Notes: generated by a model from the sequence alone, not told the origin. A stretch of 30,858 bases of DNA from Spirochaetaceae bacterium (GCA_028820215.1 JAPPKD010000139.1:1-30858), one strand, 5' to 3'; numbered from the stretch's first letter, positions 8,220-16,555 are shown. Made by a program: numbers and translations.

Positions 8220-9770
8220 ATGAAGCGGACGATCGCATCCATCGCCATTCTGGCGCTTGTCGCAGGGTTCGGATTCGCGGCTCCCACGGAGGAGAGCATG
8301 GCCGACACCGGTCCCGTGAAGCTCACCGTCGGGTATCGCGCCCACCCGGACGACACCCTGGACTTCGAGCTTCCCTGGTACGTGGAGTGGCAGGAGAGGA
8401 CCAATACCGAGATCGAGTTCATCGTGTTCCCCGCCGACACCTACGAGGAAAAGCGCAATCTGGTGCTGGCCTCCGGTGACATCCCCGACATCGTCAGCGT
8501 GGAATCCGCCATCGCCAACACCTACGGCCCCGACGGCCTGTTCCAGGCGCTCGACGACTTGGCGCTGGAAGTGGTGCAGTCGGACATGCTGCGCGACTAC
8601 TACTCGGATGCAGCCAAGAACTACCATCATCGCGCGCCGGACGGACATCTGTACATGATCCCGCGTTTCAACGAATTGGCCGGATCGCCGGAGAACGGCA
8701 TCGCCTACCGCGTCGACGTCATGAAGGAGCTGGGCCTGACCGAGCCGGATGACATCGAGGGCTGGTACGAGGTGCTGAAGGCGGTCAAGGAGGGCCGGCC
8801 GGACCTGATCCCGCTGAGCACCAACGCGGCGTGGTTCGAGGGAGGCTACCTGCGGATGTTCGGCCCCTCGTACGACATAGGCATCGGCCTGTATCAGACG
8901 TACTGGGGCTTCCTGATCAGCGAGATGGACGCGGGGCAGGTGACGTTCCTTCCGGGTACGGACAACTACCGGCAACTCATGTCGTTCATGCACCGGCTGC
9001 ACGCGGAGGGACTGCTCGACCAGGAGTACATCACCAACAACTACAACGACTGGTGGAACGGCAAGGTCGCGGCCGGCAAGGAGTTCATGCAGCTCACCAA
9101 CACGTGGCGCGCAAACGCCGCCAACATCACCGCCGAGAATGCCGGGGTCTCGGTCGACTACGACACGGCGGAGTTCCCGGTCAACCCAGCCACGGGCGAG
9201 CGGGCGCTGACCCGTGTCGCCAACCCCTGGTCGGACTTCGCCATGGCGATCTCCGCCGAATCCGAGCACCAGCGCGAGGCGATGGCGCTGCTCGACTACT
9301 TCTACACGGACGAAGGAGCCGAGTTCTACGTGTACGGGATCGAAGGGGTGAGCTACGGCCGCGACGATGACGGCAACCCGACCGTGGACGGCTGGGACAA
9401 CCGCCTGATCGGCACCAAGCGCTACGAGATCGGCTATCCCAGCATGTTTGTGAGCCCGATCTTCCTGTCGCGGTTCCTGCAGGGCCCGCGCGCCGTCCTC
9501 ATGAAGGACCACTTCGAGCGCACGATCCCGATCATGATCGGCTATCCCAGCCTGCAGACCAGCGGCCCGGAATTCGAGGAGATGACCAACCTGTTTGCCG
9601 ACCTGCAGACCTACGTGCAGGAGTCCAGCAACAAGTTCATCACCGGCGATCTCTCGGTCGATTCGGACTGGGACGGCTACGTGGCGCAGCTTGAGCGCCT
9701 CGGCGCGGACCGCGGCACGGAGATCGTGCAGGGCTGGTACGAGAATTACCAGGCGTTCGTAGGAAACTGA
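8220..9770 (+). CDS. LplA/YtcQ-type extracellular solute-binding protein
   Basis: A 516-residue ABC binding protein of the large LplA/YtcQ type that captures oligosaccharides outside the cytoplasmic membrane. The N-terminus is a Sec signal peptide: MKR, then a hydrophobic stretch, with probable signal peptidase I cleavage after GFGFA. No lipobox Cys follows, so it appears periplasmic rather than lipid-anchored. Family features are YEEKRNLVLASGDIPDI near residue 75-90 and a DYFYTDEGAEF segment near residue 360 where the two lobes pack. The ATG at 8220 is chosen over one at 8196 because AAGGAGG (8208-8214) lies 5 nt upstream and the signal peptide then begins correctly. A strong stem-loop follows the gene before the LplB-type permease, which may raise its level over the permeases. 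Confidence 0.9.
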   Translation: MKRTIASIAILALVAGFGFAAPTEESMADTGPVKLTVGYRAHPDDTLDFELPWYVEWQERTNTEIEFIVFPADTYEEKRNLVLASGDIPDIVSVESAIANTYGPDGLFQALDDLALEVVQSDMLRDYYSDAAKNYHHRAPDGHLYMIPRFNELAGSPENGIAYRVDVMKELGLTEPDDIEGWYEVLKAVKEGRPDLIPLSTNAAWFEGGYLRMFGPSYDIGIGLYQTYWGFLISEMDAGQVTFLPGTDNYRQLMSFMHRLHAEGLLDQEYITNNYNDWWNGKVAAGKEFMQLTNTWRANAANITAENAGVSVDYDTAEFPVNPATGERALTRVANPWSDFAMAISAESEHQREAMALLDYFYTDEGAEFYVYGIEGVSYGRDDDGNPTVDGWDNRLIGTKRYEIGYPSMFVSPIFLSRFLQGPRAVLMKDHFERTIPIMIGYPSLQTSGPEFEEMTNLFADLQTYVQESSNKFITGDLSVDSDWDGYVAQLERLGADRGTEIVQGWYENYQAFVGN

Positions 9771-9784
9771 CGGGGAACTGCACC

Positions 9785-9824
9785 GGAAGGGGTCGGGTAG
9801 TGCGGCAACGTCCCGATCCCTTCC
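9785..9824 (+). promoter_or_regulatory. intercistronic stem-loop after the LplA-type gene
   Basis: GGAAGGGGTCGGG (9785-9797) can pair with CCCGATCCCTTCC (9812-9824), 13 positions with one G-U wobble and a 14-nt loop. No U-run follows, so it is less likely a Rho-independent terminator than a 3'-end stabiliser or partial terminator for the binding-protein mRNA. It lies in the 88-nt gap before the LplB-type permease. Confidence 0.6.
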
Positions 9825-9858
9825 CATCCTTCGTACCCCCGACAGCGGCGACGGGCCG

Positions 9859-10830
9859 ATGACGCGGCTCGTCGCCGCACGGCCCGCAGGCCGCCTTGCC
9901 GAGCGGCTGTTCGGCGGATTCTTCGCCGAGGTGAGCAGGAACAGGTACCTGTTCCTGCTGCTGCTTCCGGCCATCGTCTACTTCGTCACCTTCCACTACC
10001 TGCCGATGATCGGCGTGGTCATCGCCTTCCAGAAATACCGCGTGTCGCTGGGGTTTTTCCGCAGTCCCTGGGTCGGTCTGGAGCAGTTCAGGCAATTCTG
10101 GTCGTCCATCTATTCCTTCCCGATCATCAGAAATACGTTTCTGCTCAGCTTCTACAGCCTGTTGTTCGGCTTCCCGATTCCGATCATCTTCGCCATCGCT
10201 CTCAACGAGGTGCGCAGCAAGCTGCACAAGCGCTCGATCCAGACCGTCAGCTACCTGCCGTTCTTCATCTCCAACGTCATCGCCATCGGGATCGTCAACA
10301 TGCTGGTGAATCCGCAGACGGGGGTCATCAATCTGGTCCTGGAAGAGGTGTTCGGGCTTCCCAAGATCTTCTTTCTGGTCGAGCCGGAGTACTTCCGCGG
10401 CATCTACGTGACCACGGTGATCTGGAAGAGCTTCGGCTTTACCGCGGTGATCTATCTGGCGGCGATCGCCGGCATCAGCCAGGAGCTGTTCGAGGCCGCC
10501 ACGGTGGACGGCGCCTCCAAGCTGCAACGGATCCGCAACGTCACCATCCCGGGGATCAAGAACACGATGGTGGTGCTGCTGCTGATCGAGATCGGCAACA
10601 TGATGAACGTCGGCTTCGAGCTGGTGTACCTGCTGTACAACCCGCTCACCTACGAGACCGCCGACGTGATCGCAACCTACGTCTACCGCAAGGGGATCGC
10701 CGCGTCCGTCGGCCTTCCCAATCTCAGTTTCGCGGCGGCGGTGGGCCTGTTCAATTCCGTGGTCAACACCACGCTGCTGCTGTCCGCCAACGCCATCGCC
10801 AGGCGATGGCTCGGCTACAGCCTGTTCTAG
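9859..10830 (+). CDS. LplB/YteP-type ABC sugar permease
   Basis: A 323-residue inner-membrane permease. After a short cytoplasmic N-terminus with NRYLFLLLLPAIVYFVTFHYLPM (residues ~28-50), which is characteristic of LplB/YteP proteins, there are about five more membrane segments. The EAA loop is EAATVDGASKLQRIRNVTIP, and the C-terminus contains FNSVVNTTLLLSANAIARR followed by YSLF, again typical. It should pair with the LplC-type permease at 7212-8120 and the binding protein at 8220-9770. The start at 9859 has a weak binding site, but the N-terminus has normal family length. The stop codon TAG overlaps the AGGAGG that serves the next gene. Confidence 0.9.
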   Translation: MTRLVAARPAGRLAERLFGGFFAEVSRNRYLFLLLLPAIVYFVTFHYLPMIGVVIAFQKYRVSLGFFRSPWVGLEQFRQFWSSIYSFPIIRNTFLLSFYSLLFGFPIPIIFAIALNEVRSKLHKRSIQTVSYLPFFISNVIAIGIVNMLVNPQTGVINLVLEEVFGLPKIFFLVEPEYFRGIYVTTVIWKSFGFTAVIYLAAIAGISQELFEAATVDGASKLQRIRNVTIPGIKNTMVVLLLIEIGNMMNVGFELVYLLYNPLTYETADVIATYVYRKGIAASVGLPNLSFAAAVGLFNSVVNTTLLLSANAIARRWLGYSLF

Positions 10831-10839
10831 GAGGATGCG

Positions 10840-13230
10840 ATGAGCAACGCGATCCTGGTCGAGAACGGAATCCCGCGCGGGGCGATTCACGTGAGCGCCG
10901 CGGCCGGCGACTTCCACCGGTTCGTGGCGGATGAGGTCCGGCATTACGTCGAGCTCCTGACCGGCGGCCGGTTGCCGATCGTGACGGAGCTCGAAGCCGC
11001 TCCCGCGGGCGGCCTGATCCTGATCGGCGGCCCTGCGGCAAACGACGCCGTTCGGGGCCTGGCGGATCGGGGCGCCGTGGACGCGGGTGGGCTCGCGGCC
11101 GACGGGGCGTATCTGCTGAAGTCGGTCGATCTCGACGGGCGGCGCTGCGTGGTGGCGGCAGGACGGGACGACGCCGGCACCATGTACGCGGCGTACGATC
11201 TCCTCGAGCGGCTGGGTGTCGTGTTCCAGCTCACCGGCGACATCGTTCCCGAGCGCCGGGCCGACCTGGAGCTGCCGCAACTCGACGTGGCGACGGCCCC
11301 CGCGCGGAAGTTCCGCGGCGTGCACGTGTGGCACGCCTACTCCTGGCACATGGGGATGGAGGACTACCGCCGCCTGATCGATCAGCTCGCCAAGTTGAAG
11401 ATGAACGTCTTTCAGTTCTACTGGGGGATGGGCGCACCCTGGATCGAGGTCTTTCATGACGGCGTACGCGGCGAGCTGACCACCACACCGGAGTCCGGCT
11501 ACCTGGCGATCGGCAAGGACACGCGCTCCTGGGGGCGCAGCGTGCATACCACGACCGGCACCCGTTCCGATGTCCGCGTCGGCCGGGAGTGCTTCCCGCA
11601 CGAGCGGCTCTGTGCGGAGGAGTTCCGGGAGGTTTCATCGGAGGATGAGGCATTCGCCGTCGCCGTCCCGTTCCTGCGCGAGATCATCCGCTACGCGCAC
11701 CGGCGGTGCGTGCAGGTCTGGCTGGTCTCCGGCGAGCTGCCGTTCGTCTCGCCCAACTTGGCCCCGCAGAGCGCCAAGGTCGATCACGGCGCGGCGCCGA
11801 GCGAGAGCTACAGCTACCAGCGCTACTGCGGGGTGGCGGTGCCGACCGGCGACCCGGCGGCGCTGGACATCTGGGAGGCCGCGCTGTGCGCCGTGATCGA
11901 GACCTATCCGGAGGCCGACGCCTACGGGGTCTGGGCGCCCGAGCATAGTCCGGACTTCGACGACGACGAGGCCACCCGCGCGCTGCGCGAGCACGCCATG
12001 GCGATCCGCGAGTCCATGCCGTCGCTCGCGGAGATCCACGCGGGCGGCAACCTCATCCCCAAGACCGACAAGGACCTGGACTTCGACGCCCTGCAGATGC
12101 ACCTGGCCTCCGAGCTGATCGGGCGGGTGAAGCGGCGCCACCCCGACGTGCGCCTGGGCGTGTCGCTGCTGTTCCGCGGCTACCTGATGCGCGCACTCGA
12201 CCGGCTGCTGCCCAAGGACGTGTGGATCGCGAACATGGAGAACTGCGGCAACGCCGGCCCGCAGATGGACTACTACGGCGGCATCGACGGCCGCGACCTG
12301 ATCGTCATCCCGCGCATCGTCGACGACGGCTGCGAGCTGCACATGCAGATGAACGCCGCCATGTACGACCGGGACGAGATCGTCACCGGGGCCGAAGCGG
12401 CCGGCGCGGCGGGCATCATCGGCCAGCTCGACAAGGAGCGTGGCGTCGAGTGCAGCACCCGCTTCCTGGCCGACGGCTGCTGGGACCCCGGGATCGACGC
12501 GGGGTCGTTCTACGCCGGCTACCTGCCGCGGCTTTACGGACGGGACGCGGCGCCGCTGCTGATCGAGTCGTACCGCCTCCTGGAGGCTGCCGAGCGCGAC
12601 CTGGTGTGGTGGGGCAGGAGCGAGATCTTCGTCTCCTTCCACGACTTCTCGCCCTGCAAGCTGCGTACCGGCGTCGAGCTCCGCGGCGGCCGGCCGGACA
12701 TCGACCGGGTGGAGTTGGAGCGGGCCATCGATGCGCCATGGGACGACGGCACCTTCTGGTTCTGGCGCCGGGAGGCGGTGGGCGATCAGCACGAGCACGA
12801 TCGAGCGCTGCGCCCCGACGCGCTCTGGCAACTCCGCGCCGGCCAGTACCGGGCCGTGGTCGACCTGCTTCGGCAGGCGCGGCCGCAGGTGCCGGTCGGC
12901 TCACTCGCCGAGCTGGACTACGTCATCTTCAAGACCGAGAGCTTCGCCTGCTACTTCGACGTGCTGGAGGCATGCGAGGAGGCGCGGATCGAGCTCGACC
13001 GGACCTGGCTGGCCCGTCTGGACGGGGACGAGGCCGTAGCGGCCGACCGGCTGGAGCGCTGCCGTGCCGCCCTGCAAAGAGCCGAGCGCGGCGCGCGCGC
13101 CGTGGCGGGCCAGATGATCGCCTACGGCGACGACGGGACCGAGCGCCACCTGCTGTTCCGCTTCAACCAGAACGTGATCGCCTCCATTGAGGCCGGCCGA
13201 GCATTCGTCGAGGGAATGAGCGAGCGCTGA
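10840..13230 (+). CDS. GH67-like (alpha-glucuronidase superfamily) hydrolase, copy B
   Basis: A 796-residue paralogue of the protein at 627-3047, clearly related over the whole length (I estimate roughly 70-75% identity by eye). The N-terminal alpha/beta domain spans residues ~1-150. The barrel begins at FRGVHVWHAYSWHMG (~158-172), with VWAPEHSPDF at ~364-373 as a candidate acid region, WIANMENCGNAG at ~462-473 and RIVDDGCELHMQMN at ~492-505. These blocks are the best conserved between the copies and probably line the active site. No signal peptide. AGGAGG at 10829-10834 lies 5 nt before the ATG and overlaps the permease stop. It is the last gene of the Lpl-type importer operon, so it probably attacks the imported oligosaccharide in the cytoplasm. 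A uronate-containing substrate is inferred from the family and the GH88-like neighbour, not shown. Confidence 0.77.
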   Translation: MSNAILVENGIPRGAIHVSAAAGDFHRFVADEVRHYVELLTGGRLPIVTELEAAPAGGLILIGGPAANDAVRGLADRGAVDAGGLAADGAYLLKSVDLDGRRCVVAAGRDDAGTMYAAYDLLERLGVVFQLTGDIVPERRADLELPQLDVATAPARKFRGVHVWHAYSWHMGMEDYRRLIDQLAKLKMNVFQFYWGMGAPWIEVFHDGVRGELTTTPESGYLAIGKDTRSWGRSVHTTTGTRSDVRVGRECFPHERLCAEEFREVSSEDEAFAVAVPFLREIIRYAHRRCVQVWLVSGELPFVSPNLAPQSAKVDHGAAPSESYSYQRYCGVAVPTGDPAALDIWEAALCAVIETYPEADAYGVWAPEHSPDFDDDEATRALREHAMAIRESMPSLAEIHAGGNLIPKTDKDLDFDALQMHLASELIGRVKRRHPDVRLGVSLLFRGYLMRALDRLLPKDVWIANMENCGNAGPQMDYYGGIDGRDLIVIPRIVDDGCELHMQMNAAMYDRDEIVTGAEAAGAAGIIGQLDKERGVECSTRFLADGCWDPGIDAGSFYAGYLPRLYGRDAAPLLIESYRLLEAAERDLVWWGRSEIFVSFHDFSPCKLRTGVELRGGRPDIDRVELERAIDAPWDDGTFWFWRREAVGDQHEHDRALRPDALWQLRAGQYRAVVDLLRQARPQVPVGSLAELDYVIFKTESFACYFDVLEACEEARIELDRTWLARLDGDEAVAADRLERCRAALQRAERGARAVAGQMIAYGDDGTERHLLFRFNQNVIASIEAGRAFVEGMSER

Positions 13231-13234
13231 GAGG

Positions 13235-13537
13235 TCACCCTGGCCGTCCCGTCGGGGAGCCTCCGATCGCAGAGGACGAATCCCACGGGTTGTCCAAAGG
13301 ACGATCGGCGGCGCTCACTGACTGCAGATCGGAGGCGAAATCCTCGTCAACGGGGACGGCCGCCAGCGCGTTACACAGTTCACGCAGCGTCGTCCTGCGT
13401 GTGTCGGCCACCGGTACCAACTCAGCGACAGGATTGTCGCTCTCGCAGAGCACGAACCCCTCGCCGTCATGCCTGATCTGAGTCAAGCACTCATCGAAGT
13501 GGAGGGCTGCCCAGTGGGTGGAGACGCGTCTTTTCAT
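13235..13537 (-). CDS. orphan Phd/YefM-like antitoxin
   Basis: A 100-residue protein with the compact Phd/YefM-type fold signature: an N-terminal helix-strand (THWAALHFDECLTQIRHDGEGFVLCES) followed by the NPVAELVPV motif that matches the family's GKPVARLVPV. The C-terminal part, with residues such as DEDFASDLQS and PLDNPWDSS, resembles the toxin-binding tails of antitoxins paired with PIN-domain (VapC) toxins. No toxin follows: the next leftward sequence is the convergent end of the GH67-like gene, only 4 nt away. It begins 8 nt after the stop of the propeller gene at 13546-15108, so it may be transcribed with it. The binding site is weak. It could be a remnant of a lost toxin-antitoxin pair or a solitary regulator. 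Confidence 0.68.
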   Translation of the reverse strand: MKRRVSTHWAALHFDECLTQIRHDGEGFVLCESDNPVAELVPVADTRRTTLRELCNALAAVPVDEDFASDLQSVSAADRPLDNPWDSSSAIGGSPTGRPG

Positions 13538-13545
13538 CGGCTGGC

Positions 13546-15108
13546 TCAGTGTAGCTCGAAGGCGAACAGGGTGGCGCAGCGCAGCCGGAAGCGGATTGTC
13601 AGCGGCTGATCCGGATCACGCTCGATCCCGGCGCGGCCGTTCCATCGAACCGTGTGGTCCAGCGACTCGCCCAGCACCGGATCGGCGTCGGCGAAACTGT
13701 GGCCGGCCAACGGCTGGCGGTCGCGGCCGGCCAGCTCGACCAGCACGTGGCCGGCGGCCCGGACGCGGGCGTTGAGGCGCAGCGTCGAGCCCGCGGTGAT
13801 GAGCGGCAGCGTGGCGAAGGCGCCCTCGTCGTCTGCCGTGATGCCGCCCAGCCGCTCGCGCGGCCAGATCGCCAGCGCCTCCGTGCGCCGGAAGGAGTGG
13901 CGGTTGCGCGGGTACTTGTGCGGCTGCGGATAGCCGCCGTAGGGGAGGGCGACCCGGTCGCCGCCCAGCGGGATCAGGTCCGTGCCGCCGAACACGCAGC
14001 CTGCGTCCCACGGCTCCGGACCGGCGTCGAGCACGGAGCCGCCCGGCACCTCGTTCCAGACGATGCCGTCGGGGCTTGCGTACAGCAGCAGCTCCGAGGT
14101 GTCGTCGTGATGATGGTAGAGGGACGGGAACATCAGGTGCTGGTCCACCGTGCCCGGATAGATGGTCTTGGAGTTGGTGTACCAGTCGTCGGAGGGGCGC
14201 CGCTCGCTGGTCGGCCAGACCAGCAGCTCCGGCCCCGGCCAGCGGCGGAAGTCGTCGGTCTCCGCCCGGCCGATGCAGCGGCGGCCGTAGAACCAGTTGC
14301 AGCGCGCGTACCAGACGTAGCGCTGCAGCCGCCGGTCGTAGTACACGACGTTGGTGGTGTCGCTGTAGTGGATGACCAGCGGTCCCGGCAGCGCCGTCCA
14401 GGCGATCCCGTCCGGGGAGACGGCGCCCCACATGCCGGACAGGTGGCTCAGATCGTTTCCCAACGGATAGAAGGCCTCGGGCCGCTCGCGCAGGAAGCGC
14501 TCGGCCACGGCCCGCCGCTCCAGCTCCGTGCCGGGAATCCCACCGCGGAAGAACATCTTGAACCGCTCGTCGTCCGGCGCCGACGGGTCCAGGAAGATCT
14601 CGGTGCGCTCCAGGCCGGCGACGCCCGGCGCGGCACTGAAGTTGAACGTGCACTCGGTGTCGCCGCGCCACTCGTAACCGTCCGCGGACTCGGCGCAGTG
14701 AATGGGCCGCGACGCCTCGTTCTCGCCCGTGGAGTACCACGTGCGATACCGCCCGCCGTCATGGATGATCCGCGCGCCCGGCGCCGCTCCGTACGGCAGC
14801 GGGTCGCTCTTGCGGGCCGGCTCGCGCACGATGCGGATGCCGTGCGGCGTGTCGCGCGGCACGAAGCGTGCCGCGAAGGGTTTGTCGGCGCGGTCCGGAT
14901 CCTTCCAGAGCCGGAGCTTCATGGGCGTGCCGTCCGGCTCGGCCCAGTACGGGCCGACCAACCCAACCTCGCCCGGCAGCACGTACCGCCAGTCCAGGAA
15001 CAGGTGCGGCCCCGGATCGAGCCGCAACTCGCCGCCGTCCATCCACGGCGTCCCGGCCCGCCGGGCTGCCGCCTGTGCCTTCGTGCCGAGCTCCATCCGG
15101 TCGTTCAT
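13546..15108 (-). CDS. GH43/GH32-like five-bladed propeller protein
   Basis: A 520-residue predicted glycosidase-fold protein. Blades of the propeller are visible as YRTWYSTGEN (residues ~120-130), FKMFFRGGIPG, MWGAVSPDGIAWT, RYVWYARCNW and LLLYASPDGIVWNEVP. The last ~110 residues form the same beta-sandwich module that ends the double-propeller protein at 4432-7212, so the two share a domain and probably an origin. No signal peptide. GGAGGT at 15115-15120 supports the ATG at 15108. It is divergent from the CUT1 importer operon and may process the same substrate. Catalytic Asp/Glu residues cannot be assigned by eye, and the family may be one of the unclassified GH32/43-like groups. Confidence 0.68.
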   Translation of the reverse strand: MNDRMELGTKAQAAARRAGTPWMDGGELRLDPGPHLFLDWRYVLPGEVGLVGPYWAEPDGTPMKLRLWKDPDRADKPFAARFVPRDTPHGIRIVREPARKSDPLPYGAAPGARIIHDGGRYRTWYSTGENEASRPIHCAESADGYEWRGDTECTFNFSAAPGVAGLERTEIFLDPSAPDDERFKMFFRGGIPGTELERRAVAERFLRERPEAFYPLGNDLSHLSGMWGAVSPDGIAWTALPGPLVIHYSDTTNVVYYDRRLQRYVWYARCNWFYGRRCIGRAETDDFRRWPGPELLVWPTSERRPSDDWYTNSKTIYPGTVDQHLMFPSLYHHHDDTSELLLYASPDGIVWNEVPGGSVLDAGPEPWDAGCVFGGTDLIPLGGDRVALPYGGYPQPHKYPRNRHSFRRTEALAIWPRERLGGITADDEGAFATLPLITAGSTLRLNARVRAAGHVLVELAGRDRQPLAGHSFADADPVLGESLDHTVRWNGRAGIERDPDQPLTIRFRLRCATLFAFELH

Positions 15109-15189
15109 CGTCGCACCTCCGCCGTCCTGGCCCGGTCAGCATGCGTGGTGTGCCTGCGGCCCGCAAACCCGCGGGAGCTGCCCCACTCT

Positions 15190-15218
15190 TTGACACCTCG
15201 CCCGCACGCTGCCAGCAT
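15190..15218 (+). promoter_or_regulatory. candidate promoter of the CUT1-NamZ operon
   Basis: A perfect TTGACA (15190-15195) is followed after 17 nt by CAGCAT (15213-15218), a weak -10. It lies in the 158-nt region between divergent genes, 49 nt before the GTG of the binding protein. The rest of that region shows no further gene. Confidence 0.4.
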
Positions 15219-15266
15219 CGGGCATCCCATCCGCTCGCCGCCGGGCGGGCATCAAGAGGAGCATCC

Positions 15267-16481
15267 GTGAAGCGCATCCTGTTCGTGATTCCCCTGCTGT
15301 TGCTGGCCGGTCTGTTCGCGACCGCCCAGGATCGGCCCGACAAGCTGGTCTACCTGACACCGCCGTGGGGCGCCCCGTCCGACGAGGTCGTCGCGCTCTT
15401 CGAGGAGCGGTCCGGCATCGACCTGGAGGTCGCCACGGTGGACATCAACACCTCCCGCGACCGCGTGCTGACCGCGACGGCGGGCAGGACCAATCCCGCC
15501 GACGTGATCTTCGTGAGCGCCGACACCTTCGCCGCGTTCCAGAGCGCGGGAGCGATCCGGGCACTGGACGACCTGGCTCCGGCCGACATGCTCGGCGGCT
15601 TGGCCGGCGTCGACCAGTTCGTGCTGGACGGCGTCCTGTGGGCGGTGCCGCTCTACCAGCAGATGGTGATGATCGACTACGACACCACCTCGCTCGACGC
15701 GATCGGCCTGACCGCCGCGGACATCGCCACCTGGGACGACTTCGAGGCGGCGCTGCTGGCCATGAAGGAGCAGGGGTTGTACGAGTACCCCTACGCCGCC
15801 GGCATCCGTCCCTGGACCTGGTACCTGATCGCGCTGTCCTCGGGGTCGGAGCTGTTCGACGCGGACAACGATCCCGTGTTCGACGATCCGGACGACCCGG
15901 GCCATGCCGCATTCGTGCGGGTGATCGAATGGTTCGAGAAGGGTCTGATCTCACCGGAGCGGCTGAGCTCGGCCAATCCTCACCCCAGCTTCTGGGCGGG
16001 ACAGGCCGCGTTCCACCAAGCATGGCAGGGTGCCCTGGGTCTCGCCAACAACCCCGAGCGCTCCCAGGTCGCCCCGAACGCCGACTACCTGCTGCTGCCC
16101 GACCAGCACCACACCTGGCTGCTGCCGGCCGGGCTCACGGTGAGCGCGTTCACGGACCATCCGGAGGCGGCGATGGAGCTGGTCGAGTTCTTCGCCGGAG
16201 AGGACATGCAGCGCTTCCTGTTCGACGCCAACGGGCTGTTCCCGGCGAGCACGGCGGTGTTCCAGGCGCTCGGCGATGCCGATGCCATCGACGGCTTCGA
16301 GGCGATGAACGAGCAGGCCAAGTACATCGTCACGATTCCGTATGATCAGCCGTGGTACATCGAATTCGAGAAGGAAGCCGAGCAGCTCATGCTGCGCGCC
16401 GCCCGCGGTGAGCAGGCGCCCGAGGACGCGCTGGCCGAGCTGGCCGAGTTCGCGCGCGAGTTGAAGGCGGACTACGAATAG
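15267..16481 (+). CDS. CUT1-type sugar ABC transporter solute-binding protein
   Basis: A 404-residue family 1 (maltose-binding-protein-like) extracellular solute-binding protein. MKRILFVIPLLLLAGLFATA is a Sec signal peptide, probably cut before QD; there is no lipobox Cys. Typical features are SADTFAAFQSAGAIRALDD (the NPADV...G.L..LDDL region), VPLYQQMVMIDYDT, TWDDFEAALLAMKEQG and, near the C-terminus, AAMELVEFFAGEDMQRF. The GTG start at 15267 is chosen because AAGAGGAG (15254-15261) sits 5 nt upstream and the signal peptide starts there; the open frame further upstream overlaps the divergent gene and promoter region. It heads an operon with two MalF/MalG-like permeases and a NamZ-like enzyme, so an amino-sugar or muramyl glycan ligand is a reasonable guess. 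Two stem-loops follow it. Confidence 0.88.
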   Translation: MKRILFVIPLLLLAGLFATAQDRPDKLVYLTPPWGAPSDEVVALFEERSGIDLEVATVDINTSRDRVLTATAGRTNPADVIFVSADTFAAFQSAGAIRALDDLAPADMLGGLAGVDQFVLDGVLWAVPLYQQMVMIDYDTTSLDAIGLTAADIATWDDFEAALLAMKEQGLYEYPYAAGIRPWTWYLIALSSGSELFDADNDPVFDDPDDPGHAAFVRVIEWFEKGLISPERLSSANPHPSFWAGQAAFHQAWQGALGLANNPERSQVAPNADYLLLPDQHHTWLLPAGLTVSAFTDHPEAAMELVEFFAGEDMQRFLFDANGLFPASTAVFQALGDADAIDGFEAMNEQAKYIVTIPYDQPWYIEFEKEAEQLMLRAARGEQAPEDALAELAEFARELKADYE

Positions 16482-16496
16482 CGGACTCAGGAAGGG

Positions 16497-16519
16497 CCGC
16501 TCGCGCGACCCGCGAGCGG
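16497..16519 (+). promoter_or_regulatory. first intercistronic stem-loop after the binding protein
   Basis: CCGCTCGCG (16497-16505) pairs perfectly with CGCGAGCGG (16511-16519) around a 5-nt loop. It begins 15 nt after the binding-protein stop. Together with the hairpin that follows 4 nt later it forms a tandem structure in the 98-nt gap before the first permease. Confidence 0.65.
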
Positions 16520-16523
16520 TCAG

Positions 16524-16555
16524 GAGCCGGGCTTCAGGCGATTGAAGCCCGGCTC
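16524..16555 (+). promoter_or_regulatory. second intercistronic stem-loop, attenuator-like
   Basis: GAGCCGGGCTTCA (16524-16536) pairs perfectly over 13 bp with TGAAGCCCGGCTC (16543-16555) around a 6-nt loop. It is followed by TCTCG, not by a real U-run, so partial termination or protection of the binding-protein mRNA is more likely than full termination. The permease GTG lies 24 nt downstream. Confidence 0.7.

Noticed and set aside
13290..13481. Small plus-strand frame considered as the missing toxin of the antitoxin
   Set aside because: It is wholly antisense to the antitoxin gene and has no PIN, RelE or other toxin motif; a toxin partner is normally adjacent on the same strand.
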